This document shows positions 32,628 to 40,948 of a stretch of 64,000 nt of DNA, piece after piece. The notes below the pieces were generated by a model, which had not been told where the DNA came from, ran no database searches, and saw nothing but the letters and a program-made list of their open reading frames with translations. Each line of letters opens with the position of its first letter. Positions within the stretch are counted from its first letter, which is position 1. A program made the position numbers and the translations under genes. The DNA is from Mycobacterium sp. (GTDB lineage: Bacteria; Actinomycetota; Actinomycetes; Mycobacteriales; Mycobacteriaceae), in assembly GCA_016197405.1 (NCBI GenBank), contig JACPVR010000018.1, positions 1 through 64,000 of the forward strand, written 5' to 3'.

Positions 32628-33113
32628 ATGAGCAGCGCTCAGACCGTCGCCCCAGCCACCTCCGGCACCGTGGGGACCACGTCGAAAGAACTGTCCACCC
32701 GCACCGCCGCCCTGGTCGGCAGCGACGGCCGCACCACGATCGCCGACGCGGTGGTGGCCAAGATCGCCGGTATCGCAACCCGCGAAGTCCAGGGTGTGCA
32801 TGACGTCGGCGGTAGCACGAGCCGCGCGATCGGTGCTCTGCGGGAACGTATTCCGGGTGCGGGTGTGAACCAGTCGCAGGGCGTCACGGTGGAGGTCGGC
32901 GAACGTCAGGCCGCCATCGACCTCGACCTGGTGGCCGACTACGGAGTCTCCATCGCGGACCTCGCGGCGGGTGTGCGCCGCAATGTCATCACCGCGGTCG
33001 AACGGATGACGGGCCTGGAAGTCACCGAGGTCAATATCACCGTGCACGACGTCTACCTCGCCGACGAGGACGACGACCAGGACAACGCGGCCAGCGTCGC
33101 CCGGGTGCAGTGA
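32628..33113 (+). CDS. Asp23/Gls24 family envelope stress protein
   Basis: 161 aa from ATG 32628 (GAAAGAAGG is 6 bases upstream). The Asp23 core is clear: GRTTIADAVVAKIAGIATRE, VQGVHDVGG, GVTVEVGERQAAIDLDLVADYGVSIADLA and VNITVHDVYLADEDDD. In Gram-positives Asp23 coats the membrane through the anchor AmaP; here two membrane genes downstream could provide that. First gene of a tightly packed run of six, with overlapping starts and stops. Confidence 0.9.
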   Translation: MSSAQTVAPATSGTVGTTSKELSTRTAALVGSDGRTTIADAVVAKIAGIATREVQGVHDVGGSTSRAIGALRERIPGAGVNQSQGVTVEVGERQAAIDLDLVADYGVSIADLAAGVRRNVITAVERMTGLEVTEVNITVHDVYLADEDDDQDNAASVARVQ

Positions 33114-33409
33114 CCGATCCGCAAAGCGGCGAACAGCGAACCACGCCGGCTGATGTGATCGCCGCGGCCGTCTCGGCAGTGCCGGGCGTCGCGGGCCTGC
33201 ACGGTGGCATGTTCGGGGAAGCGGCGACCTACCTACCGGGCCGCCGCATCCCCGGCATCCGGCTCGACGGAGCCGACACCGAGATACACGTCAGCCTGCT
33301 CTTCGGCCATCCCATCCGCGCCACCGCCGAGGCAGTCCGCGACGCCGTCGCCGGGCTGGTCACCGGGCCGGTGCACGTGACGGTCGAAGACGTCGTTCGG
33401 CCGCGCTGA
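33110..33409 (+). CDS. Small Asp23-like protein
   Basis: 99 aa, GTG start overlapping the previous TGA. VIAAAVSAVPGVAGLHGG and TEIHVSLLFGHPIRATAEAV with a final VHVTVEDVVRPR follow the Asp23 pattern in reduced form. Cytosolic. Probable partner of the first Asp23 protein. Confidence 0.7.
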   Translation: MTDPQSGEQRTTPADVIAAAVSAVPGVAGLHGGMFGEAATYLPGRRIPGIRLDGADTEIHVSLLFGHPIRATAEAVRDAVAGLVTGPVHVTVEDVVRPR

Positions 33410-33460
33410 CATGCCGCAACCGCCCCACCCTCACCCCCTTGACGACACGGAGACTTCGAT

Positions 33461-33640
33461 ATGACCACCTCGACCCTCGGACTGCTCGCCGGGCTCTTGA
33501 TCGCGATAGCCACTGCCGCAGGCGGATTCACCGGCTTCCTGCTGGCCCTGGTGCTGGGCATCCTGGGCTGGGCGATCGGCGCCTACCGTGACGGCGAGCT
33601 GGACACCACCAGCCTGACCCGGGGGCGCAGGCGTGACTGA
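33461..33640 (+). CDS. DUF2273-like small membrane protein
   Basis: 59 aa: two hydrophobic stretches (LGLLAGLLIAIATAAGGF and LLALVLGILGWAIGAY) then a charged end RGRRRD. DUF2273 proteins accompany Asp23 operons in Gram-positive bacteria. ATG 33461; its TGA overlaps the next GTG. Confidence 0.8.
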   Translation: MTTSTLGLLAGLLIAIATAAGGFTGFLLALVLGILGWAIGAYRDGELDTTSLTRGRRRD

Positions 33641-34001
33641 CACCGCCGTATCGCTGCCGCCGCCGGCGGAGCGGGGCCGCCTCGACATCCGCGACGAAGT
33701 GGTGCAGAGGATCGCCCGCCGCGCCGCCGCGGGCCAGTCCGACACCCACCGCGTCACCGGGGTCGGGCGGCTCCTGGACACCGATCTGCCGCGGGCGCGG
33801 GTCAGCATCCAGGCCGGCCACGTCCGAGTGGCCGTGACCGTCGCCGCGCAATGGCCGACGCCGGTCGTGACCCTGGCGCAACGCGTGCGGGACGCCGTGA
33901 CGCAGCAGATACAGGATTACACCGGCCTGACCGTCAGCGGTGTCGAAGTCGAGGTGCGTTGCACCACCCGTGCCGATCGCCCAACCAGGAGAGTCCGATG
34001 A
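33633..34001 (+). CDS. Asp23-related protein
   Basis: 122 aa from GTG 33633. LDIRDEVVQRIARRAAAGQS and VRVAVTVAAQWPTPVVTLAQ fit the Asp23 fold, with a terminal VSGVEVEVRCTTRAD strand. Overlaps both neighbours. No membrane segment. Confidence 0.7.
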   Translation: MTDTAVSLPPPAERGRLDIRDEVVQRIARRAAAGQSDTHRVTGVGRLLDTDLPRARVSIQAGHVRVAVTVAAQWPTPVVTLAQRVRDAVTQQIQDYTGLTVSGVEVEVRCTTRADRPTRRVR

Positions 34002-34540
34002 GCACTACACCCACAACCAAGCCGCCGGTCGCAGCGCCAGGCGCGACCGCGGTCGCGCTGGTCCTGGGGATCGGACTGGTCGGACTCGGGGTCATCGCCG
34101 GACGTGATGCGCTGATCGCCGGTGGCGCCCTATCGGGTACACCGTGGATCACCGCAGCCCTCAACACTTTCGACGGCATGTCCGCACAGACCTGGATGGT
34201 GCCCGCCGGTGCGATGTTGGCCGCCGTGGGGATTCTGCTGGTGCTCACCGCGGTCAAACCACGCAAGCGCACTCACCGCGCGCTCGATATCGGCGACGCC
34301 TGGCTGGCATCGGCTGACATCGCCCGGGTGGCGCAAGGTGCCGCGGAGACGGTCACCGGCACCGCAGCGGTCAACGTCTCCGGGTCACGCCGGACTGTCA
34401 CCGTGAACGTCGTCCCGCTGGCCGGCTACGACCATGACGAACTCGTCAACGCTGTGAACACCGCTGTGGGTCAATCGTTCTCGGCGCTGGCCAGCGCTCC
34501 GCGGCTGCGGACACGCATCACCACACAGGAGCAGAAATGA
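33998..34540 (+). CDS. Membrane protein of the Asp23 operon (DUF6286-like)
   Basis: 180 aa. Two transmembrane helices (about 18-38, VALVLGIGLVGLGVIAG, and 65-88, MVPAGAMLAAVGILLVLTAV) enclose a short outside loop. The cytoplasmic C-terminal half has a BON/Asp23-like strand pattern (AAVNVSGSRRTVTVNVVPLA). Start ATG 33998 overlaps the previous TGA. Probable anchor for the soluble Asp23-like proteins. Confidence 0.75.
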   Translation: MSTTPTTKPPVAAPGATAVALVLGIGLVGLGVIAGRDALIAGGALSGTPWITAALNTFDGMSAQTWMVPAGAMLAAVGILLVLTAVKPRKRTHRALDIGDAWLASADIARVAQGAAETVTGTAAVNVSGSRRTVTVNVVPLAGYDHDELVNAVNTAVGQSFSALASAPRLRTRITTQEQK

Positions 34541-35100
34541 AGCGCCGCAACGTAATCACCGATCGGCTCGGCTGCGCTGTCGCGGGCGCCGGTCTGTTGG
34601 GACTCGGCCTGGCCGCCATCGGATGGTCTCGGGGTGATCTGGGCGGCAGCACGCTCTCGATCGGCTGGCTGGCCACGGCGCAAACGGCACCGTGGTGGCC
34701 GTTGGCCCTTGGCGCCGTCGCGATCCTGCTGATCGCGCTCGGGTTGGCGTGGTTGGTGGCGCACCGTCCGGGCCAGTCGCCCGGGCCGGTCGCACTACCA
34801 GGATCGTCGGTGGCCGGCTCGTTCACCGTGGACCTGAGCACCGCGGCCGAGGCCGCAGCCGCGAGCCTGGCGGCCGAACCATCGGTCGAGTCCGCCTCCG
34901 GGCGGTGCCGATTCGACAGAGGCCAGCGCGTCATCGAGATCGACGTGAAGATCGACCCGCGGTCCGACCTGAGCGCCCTGTCGCCGGCTCTGGAAAGCAC
35001 GCGCAGCGATCTCGCCACCGCCTTGGACGGTGTTCCGTTCGCCAGCCGCATCCTGCTGCGGACCGCACGGCGCAGACGGGCAACCGCGCGCGTCGGCTGA
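34537..35100 (+). CDS. AmaP-like membrane anchor of the Asp23 operon
   Basis: 187 aa. Two transmembrane helices (about 10-30, LGCAVAGAGLLGLGLAAIGW, and 52-75, PLALGAVAILLIALGLAWLV), then a cytoplasmic domain with FTVDLSTAAEAAAASLAAEP and IEIDVKIDPRSDL resembling the alkaline-shock anchor AmaP. Overlaps the previous gene by ATGA. Ends in a basic stretch RRRRATARVG. Confidence 0.75.
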   Translation: MKRRNVITDRLGCAVAGAGLLGLGLAAIGWSRGDLGGSTLSIGWLATAQTAPWWPLALGAVAILLIALGLAWLVAHRPGQSPGPVALPGSSVAGSFTVDLSTAAEAAAASLAAEPSVESASGRCRFDRGQRVIEIDVKIDPRSDLSALSPALESTRSDLATALDGVPFASRILLRTARRRRATARVG

Positions 35101-35138
35101 GCAGTCACCCAGATCTACCGACGACACCGTCGCCGGTG

Positions 35139-35167
35139 TGTATTGCCTTGCCCTCTTGGGCAATACA
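35139..35167. promoter_or_regulatory. 9-bp inverted repeat between Asp23 operon and csbD
   Basis: TGTATTGCC (35139-35147) and GGCAATACA (35159-35167) pair perfectly around 11 bases. It may be a terminator-like hairpin for the operon or an operator for csbD; no T-tract follows. Confidence 0.5.
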
Positions 35168-35192
35168 GCACTTCAAGAGATAAGGAAGTCTC

Positions 35193-35363
35193 ATGGGAAT
35201 CGTGGACAAAGCCAAGAACAAGGTCGAGGAGACCGTCGGCAAGGCCAAGGAAGCCATCGGAGAGGTCACCGACAACGACGACCTCAAGGCCGAAGGCAAG
35301 GCAGATCAGGGCTCGGCCGGAGTCAAGAAGGTCGGCGAGAACATCAAGGACATCTTCAAATAA
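35193..35363 (+). CDS. CsbD-family stress protein
   Basis: 56 aa: GIVDKAKNKVEETVGKAKEA, TDNDDLKAEGKADQ and GENIKDIF, the classic charged CsbD signature. Small soluble general-stress protein; role unknown. TAAGGA lies about 8 bases upstream of ATG 35193. A strong hairpin ends the transcript. Confidence 0.92.
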   Translation: MGIVDKAKNKVEETVGKAKEAIGEVTDNDDLKAEGKADQGSAGVKKVGENIKDIFK

Positions 35364-35371
35364 CGAACACC

Positions 35372-35403
35372 ACCGGGTGGGCGGCTTAGGCTGCCCACCC
35401 GGT
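35372..35403 (+). terminator. Terminator hairpin after csbD
   Basis: ACCGGGTGGGC (35372-35382) pairs with GCCCACCCGGT (35393-35403), 11 bp perfect, 8 bases after the csbD stop. Confidence 0.75.
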
Positions 35404-35474
35404 CGGCCGCGTTGGGCCACGAAGAAAGCCGCTCTACTAGGCAATGTAGTAGCCCCGGCGGTAAGGTGCGCTGC

Positions 35475-36014
35475 GTGAGTACGCCCCGGTCACGCGCACG
35501 CTTGCTGCGTGGCGCGTTGGTCGGTGTCTCCGCTGCCATCGTCACCATCGGCGCCCACGCAGCCGCCGGCGGCGCACTGCCGCAGGGCGGAGCGCTGATC
35601 CTGTCGGTGCTGGTCTGCGGGTCAGTCGGGGCCGTCCTGGCCGGAATAAGCCTGGAGAGCCGCGGCCTGCGCTATGCCGGCGTCACCGGCGCGCTCCTGC
35701 TCGCGCAGGCACTGGGCCACCTCACCCTGAGCCTGACGTCCCATCACCCCGAAACTCTCCTGGCGACGCCGTTGATGATCGGCGCCCACATCGCCGGCGC
35801 TGCGCTGCTCGGTGCGGCGATCGCAACCGTGGAACACCTCTACACCGTCTGCGCCTCGCTGCTGTGCTGGCTGCGGCTGTTGATCACCGTCGGCCCACGG
35901 ACAGGTCCGCGCCCGACACGGATGTTCGCCGATGACGTTGTCGCGCAGTCGGTTCTGCGCTGCTCCGGGTTGGGTATGCGGGCTCCCCCGCTGCGCGCCG
36001 CGTTGACCGCATAG
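35475..36014 (+). CDS. Four-TM hypothetical membrane protein
   Basis: 179 aa from GTG 35475. Hydrophobic segments at about 10-30 (GALVGVSAAIVTIGAHAAAG), 38-58 (ALILSVLVCGSVGAVLAGI), 65-85 and 95-125 with TLSLTSHHPETLL in a loop, then a basic tail. The His-bearing TM segments and the position ahead of the PepSY/PCuAC genes recall small membrane proteins of copper/heme clusters, but I do not recognise the family. Confidence 0.65.
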   Translation: MSTPRSRARLLRGALVGVSAAIVTIGAHAAAGGALPQGGALILSVLVCGSVGAVLAGISLESRGLRYAGVTGALLLAQALGHLTLSLTSHHPETLLATPLMIGAHIAGAALLGAAIATVEHLYTVCASLLCWLRLLITVGPRTGPRPTRMFADDVVAQSVLRCSGLGMRAPPLRAALTA

Positions 36015-36080
36015 CCGTCGACTTCTCCACCTGACCCGTCGCCATCGCGACGGGCGGCTCCTGCCGATACTCCACGGCCA

Positions 36081-36103
36081 CGCGATGTCGCATCGACATC
36101 GCG
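36081..36103. promoter_or_regulatory. Perfect 9-bp inverted repeat upstream of PepSY operon
   Basis: CGCGATGTC and GACATCGCG around GCATC, about 80-105 bases before the PepSY start. Candidate operator; no regulator gene is beside it. Confidence 0.45.
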
Positions 36104-36141
36104 CGCCGTCGCATACCCGAACGCCGAAAGAAGAATTCCTG

Positions 36142-36189
36142 ATGTTTTCCCCTGCGCACTTCCCTGCCCAAAACCGAGTTCTCCGATGA
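36142..36189 (+). CDS. Possible 15-aa leader peptide coupled to the PepSY gene
   Basis: ATG 36142 reads 15 codons (starting MFSPAHFPAQ) to a TGA that overlaps the PepSY ATG by ATGA. The PepSY gene itself has no visible Shine-Dalgarno, whereas GAAAGAAG precedes this small frame, so translation may pass through it. Confidence 0.35.
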   Translation: MFSPAHFPAQNRVLR

Positions 36190-37730
36190 GCACGCCGACG
36201 ACCTCCCCGAGATCGGCAGATACCGCTGTGCTGCGCCGTATCTGGCGTGTGCACTTCTGGGTCGCCCTGTTTGCGGCACCAGCATTGATAGTCCTGGCGT
36301 GCTCCGGGCTGGTGATCCTCTACAGCCAGCCGCTGGACCATTGGCTCGACCGCGACCTCTTCGTGGTCGACCACACAGCCGAATCGGTTCCGCTGGATCA
36401 GCAGATCGCCAACGCCCGCCAGCACGTCGGACCCGACTACGCCGTCGATGCCGTCACGCCGCCCGCCGGGCCGGGTAGCTCCACGCGTATCGATTTCCTC
36501 GCACCGGACGCCCCGTCCTACCCGGCCGCCGAAGCCGATGTGACACAGGTGTTCGTGAATCCACATACCGGTGAATACCTCGGGCAACGCACCCAGCTCT
36601 CCGGTCTGGTCGGATGGGCCAATCAGGTGCACCGCATGTTCGGCAACGACGGCCCCCAGGTGCAGTTGCCGTCATTGGGGCATCTGATTGCCCCGTCGGC
36701 CTATCCCGACGCGACAATTCCCGTAGGCATCGGCAACCTGTGGTTGGAGCTCACCGCGGTGTGGATACTGGTGCTGCTGGCCAGCGGCATCTATCTGTGG
36801 TGGCCGCGGGCCGTCGAAGCCGGCAAGCCGTTGCTGAGGCTGCGGTGGAACCGCGGTGGCCGAATCCGTTGGCGTGACCTGCATTCGCTCACCGGTGTCG
36901 TCATCGCGGTGATCCTGATCGGCTACGTCCTTTCCGGCATGACCTGGTCGCGATACTGGGGCGAGAACTGGCGGGCCTTCTCCTCCACCGTGACCCCGTC
37001 ACAGCAGATCGACGCTCCGTCGACCGCGGCGAAAATGGGTGACTACGACCGGCTGGGACGCCGCATCGCCTGGGCCGCCACCGACGACCCGGTGTACGCG
37101 TCGACTCCCGGGGATGCCCGGCCGCTGTCGTTCGCCGATATCGACCGGATCGCCAAGGGCGAGCGCATGATCCCCGGCTATTCGATCATTCCCCCGTCCG
37201 ATTCCACCGATGGCGCGCAACCGGTCTACGGCAGCTTCGCGGTCGTCAATGCCTGGCCGCAGAAGGTCTCCGAACAGCGCACGCTCTACCTCAACCAGTT
37301 CACCGGTGAGACGATCGCCAATGCGACCGCCGCCCAAGACGGCGCACTGGCGCGGCTGACAAGTTTCGGCATCGCCATGCACATGGGCAACCAGTTCGGC
37401 CTGCTCACCCGCATCATCTCGACGATCGCCTGCCTGGGATTGCTGACCAGTGTCGGTACCGGACTGCTGATGTGGTGGAAACGTCGGCCCGCCGGCGGCA
37501 CCGGCCTGCCGTCCCGACCCGCTTCGGCCCGGGTACCGAAGCGGGTCGGCATTGCGGTCTCCGTGGCCGCGGTCGTCCTCGGCGTCATCTACCCCGTCTT
37601 CGGCGTCTCGGTGCTGCTGGTGCTCGCCGTCGAGGCCGTGATCGACCGGCGACGACGATCTCGGGACGTGCCCGACGACATCGCCGCAGACACCGCCATC
37701 GCGACCTCACCGGCAGTAGGAGGTAAATGA
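36186..37730 (+). CDS. PepSY-associated TM-domain protein
   Basis: 514 aa. Helices at about 17-42 (FWVALFAAPALIVLACSGLV), 190-212, 240-262, 400-422 and 455-480 frame outside PepSY-like domains (QQIANARQHVGPDYAVDAVT; VNPHTGEYLGQRTQ; LYLNQFTGETIANA). The family includes iron- and copper-related membrane reductase-like proteins; WVHF-type His residues (RVHFW, HRMFG, HSLTG, MHMGN) could bind heme. First gene of an operon with a PCuAC lipoprotein and a DyP peroxidase, which suggests metal or heme handling. Confidence 0.85.
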   Translation: MSTPTTSPRSADTAVLRRIWRVHFWVALFAAPALIVLACSGLVILYSQPLDHWLDRDLFVVDHTAESVPLDQQIANARQHVGPDYAVDAVTPPAGPGSSTRIDFLAPDAPSYPAAEADVTQVFVNPHTGEYLGQRTQLSGLVGWANQVHRMFGNDGPQVQLPSLGHLIAPSAYPDATIPVGIGNLWLELTAVWILVLLASGIYLWWPRAVEAGKPLLRLRWNRGGRIRWRDLHSLTGVVIAVILIGYVLSGMTWSRYWGENWRAFSSTVTPSQQIDAPSTAAKMGDYDRLGRRIAWAATDDPVYASTPGDARPLSFADIDRIAKGERMIPGYSIIPPSDSTDGAQPVYGSFAVVNAWPQKVSEQRTLYLNQFTGETIANATAAQDGALARLTSFGIAMHMGNQFGLLTRIISTIACLGLLTSVGTGLLMWWKRRPAGGTGLPSRPASARVPKRVGIAVSVAAVVLGVIYPVFGVSVLLVLAVEAVIDRRRRSRDVPDDIAADTAIATSPAVGGK

Positions 37731-37731
37731 C

Positions 37732-38268
37732 ATGTGTGACAAAACATTTCGAACCGTAGCGATATCCGTTGCGGCACTTCTGGCACTGCTGATATCCGCC
37801 TGCACCTCGTCGTCGCACGAGCACTCCGAACCGATGGCGTCTGCGGTGACGATGAAGAACCAGTGGGCGAGTTCAGCCGAATCGGGCATGACAGCGGTGT
37901 TCGGCACACTCGCCAACACCGGTCACCATGACGCACGGATCGTCGGTGCGCAGTCACCTGTCGCCGGCCGCGTCGAGGTTCACGAAGTCGTCCCCGATGC
38001 AACGGGTGGCAAGGTCATGCGCCCCAAGGACGGCGGTCTCGTCATTCCCGCCGGCGAAACCCGTGAACTGATTCCCGGTGGCGATCACCTGATGTTGATG
38101 GACCTAAAACAACCGCTGCAACCGGGATCCGATGTCGAGCTGTCCGTCGAATTCGAGGACGGTTCGACGCTGCCGGTCACTGCGCAGGTCCGCGACTTCT
38201 CCGGCGCCAACGAGAACTACGCACCGGCCGGGGGCGGCACCGACGGGGCACCGCATCACCATGGTTGA
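37732..38268 (+). CDS. PCuAC (DUF461) copper chaperone lipoprotein
   Basis: 178 aa. Lipoprotein signal with lipobox ISAC (about residue 23). The Cu(I) motif of PCuAC is visible: VEVHEVV ... VMRPKDGG ... GDHLMLMDL, that is H...M...HxM with normal spacing. A His-rich end (APHHHG) adds possible ligands. It should carry copper outside the membrane. AGGAGG lies 8 bases before ATG 37732. Its end overlaps the DyP start by 8 bases. Confidence 0.9.
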   Translation: MCDKTFRTVAISVAALLALLISACTSSSHEHSEPMASAVTMKNQWASSAESGMTAVFGTLANTGHHDARIVGAQSPVAGRVEVHEVVPDATGGKVMRPKDGGLVIPAGETRELIPGGDHLMLMDLKQPLQPGSDVELSVEFEDGSTLPVTAQVRDFSGANENYAPAGGGTDGAPHHHG

Positions 38269-39466
38269 TGAACCGATCCTCAGTCGGCGGCGCCTCCTGG
38301 CCGGGGGCGCCGCCGCGCTGGCGGCGGGAGCAGCGATCGCAGGGTGTGACGACGCGCAAACCACCACCCCAGCAGCCGGATTCGGTGCCCAGGTCGAGCC
38401 GTTCCACGGTGCACACCAGAGCGGTGTGGCCACTGCCGCGCAGGCACAAGCGCTGTTCATAGCGCTCGACCTGCAACCGCACGCCGGCCGCAGCCCGCGC
38501 GACACCCTGGCAGCGGTCCTGAAACTGTGGACATCCGACGCGCAGCGCCTCACGCAGGGGCAACCGGCACTGGCCGATACCGAACCAGAGCTCGCCGCGC
38601 GACCGGCCCGTCTCAGTGTCACGGTCGGGCTGGGGCCCTCGGTTTTCGACCGGATCGGCTTGGCGCACCGGCGCCCGGACACCGCGACCGAGCTGCCGGC
38701 GTTCGGCACCGACCGGCTCGATCCCCAGTGGTGCGGGGGCGACATCTGCCTTCAGCTGTGCGCCGACGACCCGATGGTGATCGCGCATGCCGGCCGGGTG
38801 CTGCTGAAGAATGTTCGCACCATGACGCGCCAGCGCTGGCGGCAGAGCGGTTTTCGCGACGCCCACGGCGCCGACCCGTCGGCGGGCAGCATGCGCAACC
38901 TGATGGGCCAGGTCGACGGCACATCGAACATCCGCGATGCCGCGGTGTTCGACCGCAACGTCTGGGACGACGGTTCGCGGCAGTCCTGGTTCGCCGGGGG
39001 AACCGTTCTGGTCCTGCGGCGGATCCGGGCCGAGATGGACGCCTGGGACGAACTCGACCGGGCGGGCAAGGAGCTCGTCGTCGGTCGCAGGCTCGACAAC
39101 GGCGCACCCCTGACCGGCAAGGTCGAGTCGGACGTGCCCGATTTCACCGCGACCGTCGACGGCATACCGGTGATAGCACCCAACTCCCATATCGCGCTCG
39201 CGCGGCACCGAACCGACGGCGAGCAGTTCCTGCGCCGCCCGTACAACTACGACGCCGCACCGGCGGCCGGTGCCACCACCGACAGTGGGCTGATCTTCGC
39301 GGCGTACCAGCGAGATCCGGGAGCCCAGTTCGTCCCGGTGCAGCAGCGTCTGGCCGCCGCCGACGGCCTCAACCCGTGGCTGACCACCATCGGGTCGGCG
39401 GTGTTCGCGATTCTGCCCGGCGTCGCACCGGGTCAGTACCTGGGTGAACAGCTACTGGCGAGGTGA
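38261..39466 (+). CDS. Dyp-type heme peroxidase, Tat-exported lipoprotein
   Basis: 401 aa. Twin-arginine signal SRRRLLAGG with a lipobox (AIAGC) places it outside, membrane-tethered. The DyP signature GQVDGTSN (GxxDG with catalytic Asp), the proximal heme His in NSHIALARHR and the distal Arg region are present. EfeB-type DyPs take part in heme or iron metabolism and peroxide-dependent oxidation. Here it is coupled to a copper chaperone and a PepSY membrane protein, a combination that hints at metal acquisition under oxidative conditions. Confidence 0.9.
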   Translation: MVDEPILSRRRLLAGGAAALAAGAAIAGCDDAQTTTPAAGFGAQVEPFHGAHQSGVATAAQAQALFIALDLQPHAGRSPRDTLAAVLKLWTSDAQRLTQGQPALADTEPELAARPARLSVTVGLGPSVFDRIGLAHRRPDTATELPAFGTDRLDPQWCGGDICLQLCADDPMVIAHAGRVLLKNVRTMTRQRWRQSGFRDAHGADPSAGSMRNLMGQVDGTSNIRDAAVFDRNVWDDGSRQSWFAGGTVLVLRRIRAEMDAWDELDRAGKELVVGRRLDNGAPLTGKVESDVPDFTATVDGIPVIAPNSHIALARHRTDGEQFLRRPYNYDAAPAAGATTDSGLIFAAYQRDPGAQFVPVQQRLAAADGLNPWLTTIGSAVFAILPGVAPGQYLGEQLLAR

Positions 39467-39506
39467 ATCTGTCCGGCAGGAGGTCACCGGCGGCAAGAAT
39501 GGGGCA

Positions 39507-40577
39507 ATGGACCTGCCCGTCATGCCGCCGGTGTCGCCGATGTTGTCGAAATCGGTCGCCGCGATACCCGCCGGTGCGTCCTATGAGCCGAAGTGGGACG
39601 GGTTCCGGTCGATCTGTTTCCGCGACGGTGACGAGGTGGAGTTCGGCAGCCGCAACGAACGGCCCATGACGCGCTACTTTCCCGAACTGGCCGCCGCCGC
39701 CCTGGCCGAACTGCCACAGCGCTGCGTCGTCGACGGCGAGATCGTCATCGCCACGGGCTCCGGACTGGATTTCGAGGCGCTGCAGCTGCGATTGCACCCG
39801 GCGGCGAGCCGCGTGCGGATGCTCGCCGAGCAGACGCCGGCACAATTCATCGCCTTCGATCTGCTGGCGCTCGGTGACGACGACTACACCGGCAGGCCAT
39901 TCGTCGAGCGGCGCGCGGCGCTGGTCGAGGCGCTGGCCGGCGCCGGGTCGTCCTTTCACGTCACCCCGGCCACCACCGATGCGGCATCAGCGCAGCGCTG
40001 GTTCGACGAATTCGAGGGGGCCGGGCTGGACGGAGTGATCGCCAAACCGCTGACGGTCACCTACCAACCGGACAAGCGGGCGATGTTCAAGATCAAGCAT
40101 CAGCGCACCGCCGACTGTGTGGTGGCCGGTTATCGACTGCACAAGTCCGCCGACGATGCGATCGGCTCGCTGATGATGGGACTCTACGACGACGGGCGGC
40201 TGGAATCGGTCGGGGTGATCGGCGCCTTCCCGATGGCGACCCGGCGGCAGCTCTTCGCCGAATTACAGCCGCTGGTAACCACATTCGACGAGCACCCGTG
40301 GAACTGGGCGGCGCATCTGGCGGCCAACCCCGACGCCCGCCGCTACGAGGGCGGGTCACGCTGGAATGCCGGCAAAGACCTGTCCTTCGTCCCGTTGCGC
40401 CCCGAGCGGGTGGTCGAGGTGCGCTACGACCACATGGAGGGCCGCCGGTTCCGCCACACCGCGCAGTTCAATCGCTGGCGTCCCGACCGGGAGCCGGCCT
40501 CGTGCACCTACGCGCAGCTCGAACAACCCGTCACGTTCGACCTGGCCGATATCATTCCGGGCCTGGGTGCGCGCTGA
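39507..40577 (+). CDS. ligC2: ATP-dependent DNA ligase LigC (LigC2 type)
   Basis: 356 aa, complete: YEPKWDGFRSICFRDG (motif I Lys), CVVDGEIVI, FIAFDLLAL, FEGAGLDGVIAKP, MFKIKHQRTADC, then OB-fold VPLRPERVVEVRYDHMEG and RFRHTAQFNRWRPDRE. Very similar to the ligase carried by the element at 23986-25062, less to the ligC1 fragments. M. smegmatis is known to have LigC1 and LigC2 close together, which fits. Its TGA overlaps the following small gene. Confidence 0.92.
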   Translation: MDLPVMPPVSPMLSKSVAAIPAGASYEPKWDGFRSICFRDGDEVEFGSRNERPMTRYFPELAAAALAELPQRCVVDGEIVIATGSGLDFEALQLRLHPAASRVRMLAEQTPAQFIAFDLLALGDDDYTGRPFVERRAALVEALAGAGSSFHVTPATTDAASAQRWFDEFEGAGLDGVIAKPLTVTYQPDKRAMFKIKHQRTADCVVAGYRLHKSADDAIGSLMMGLYDDGRLESVGVIGAFPMATRRQLFAELQPLVTTFDEHPWNWAAHLAANPDARRYEGGSRWNAGKDLSFVPLRPERVVEVRYDHMEGRRFRHTAQFNRWRPDREPASCTYAQLEQPVTFDLADIIPGLGAR

Positions 40578-40903
40578 TGGCCGGGTTCGGAGCTCGCACT
40601 GCGATCGCCGTCGGCGCCGCGGCGGTATGCGTTGCGTCCGCGCTGGCGTTCGGCACCAATATCGTCTCGAATACCTGGCTGCTGCTCGTCGAGCCCGCCA
40701 ATCACATCCCGCGCGAATCATCGGTGTGGGAGTTCGAGCCGACCGTCGTCAACGACGGCTCGGCCAATTACTGGATCTACGGTCAAGACCACGCGAATTT
40801 TTACTACTTCACCGACGCCCAGGGCGGCCACGTCACGATGTCGCGCAGTGCCGCCGCCCGCTGCCCGGGATTCGTCCCGGACAATCACGACACCTGGTGT
40901 TGA
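40577..40903 (+). CDS. Small exported/anchored hypothetical protein
   Basis: 108 aa. An N-terminal hydrophobic segment (ARTAIAVGAAAVCVASALAF) acts as signal or anchor; the rest is a small domain rich in Trp/Tyr (SANYWIYGQDHANFYYF) with two cysteines near the end (RCPGF, DTWC) that could form a disulfide. ATG overlaps the ligC2 stop (TGATG). Not recognised. Confidence 0.65.
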   Translation: MAGFGARTAIAVGAAAVCVASALAFGTNIVSNTWLLLVEPANHIPRESSVWEFEPTVVNDGSANYWIYGQDHANFYYFTDAQGGHVTMSRSAAARCPGFVPDNHDTWC

Positions 40904-40948
40904 GCGACAGTCACCGGGCTGTCCCGGCGCAGCGGCTAGATTCTCGGC

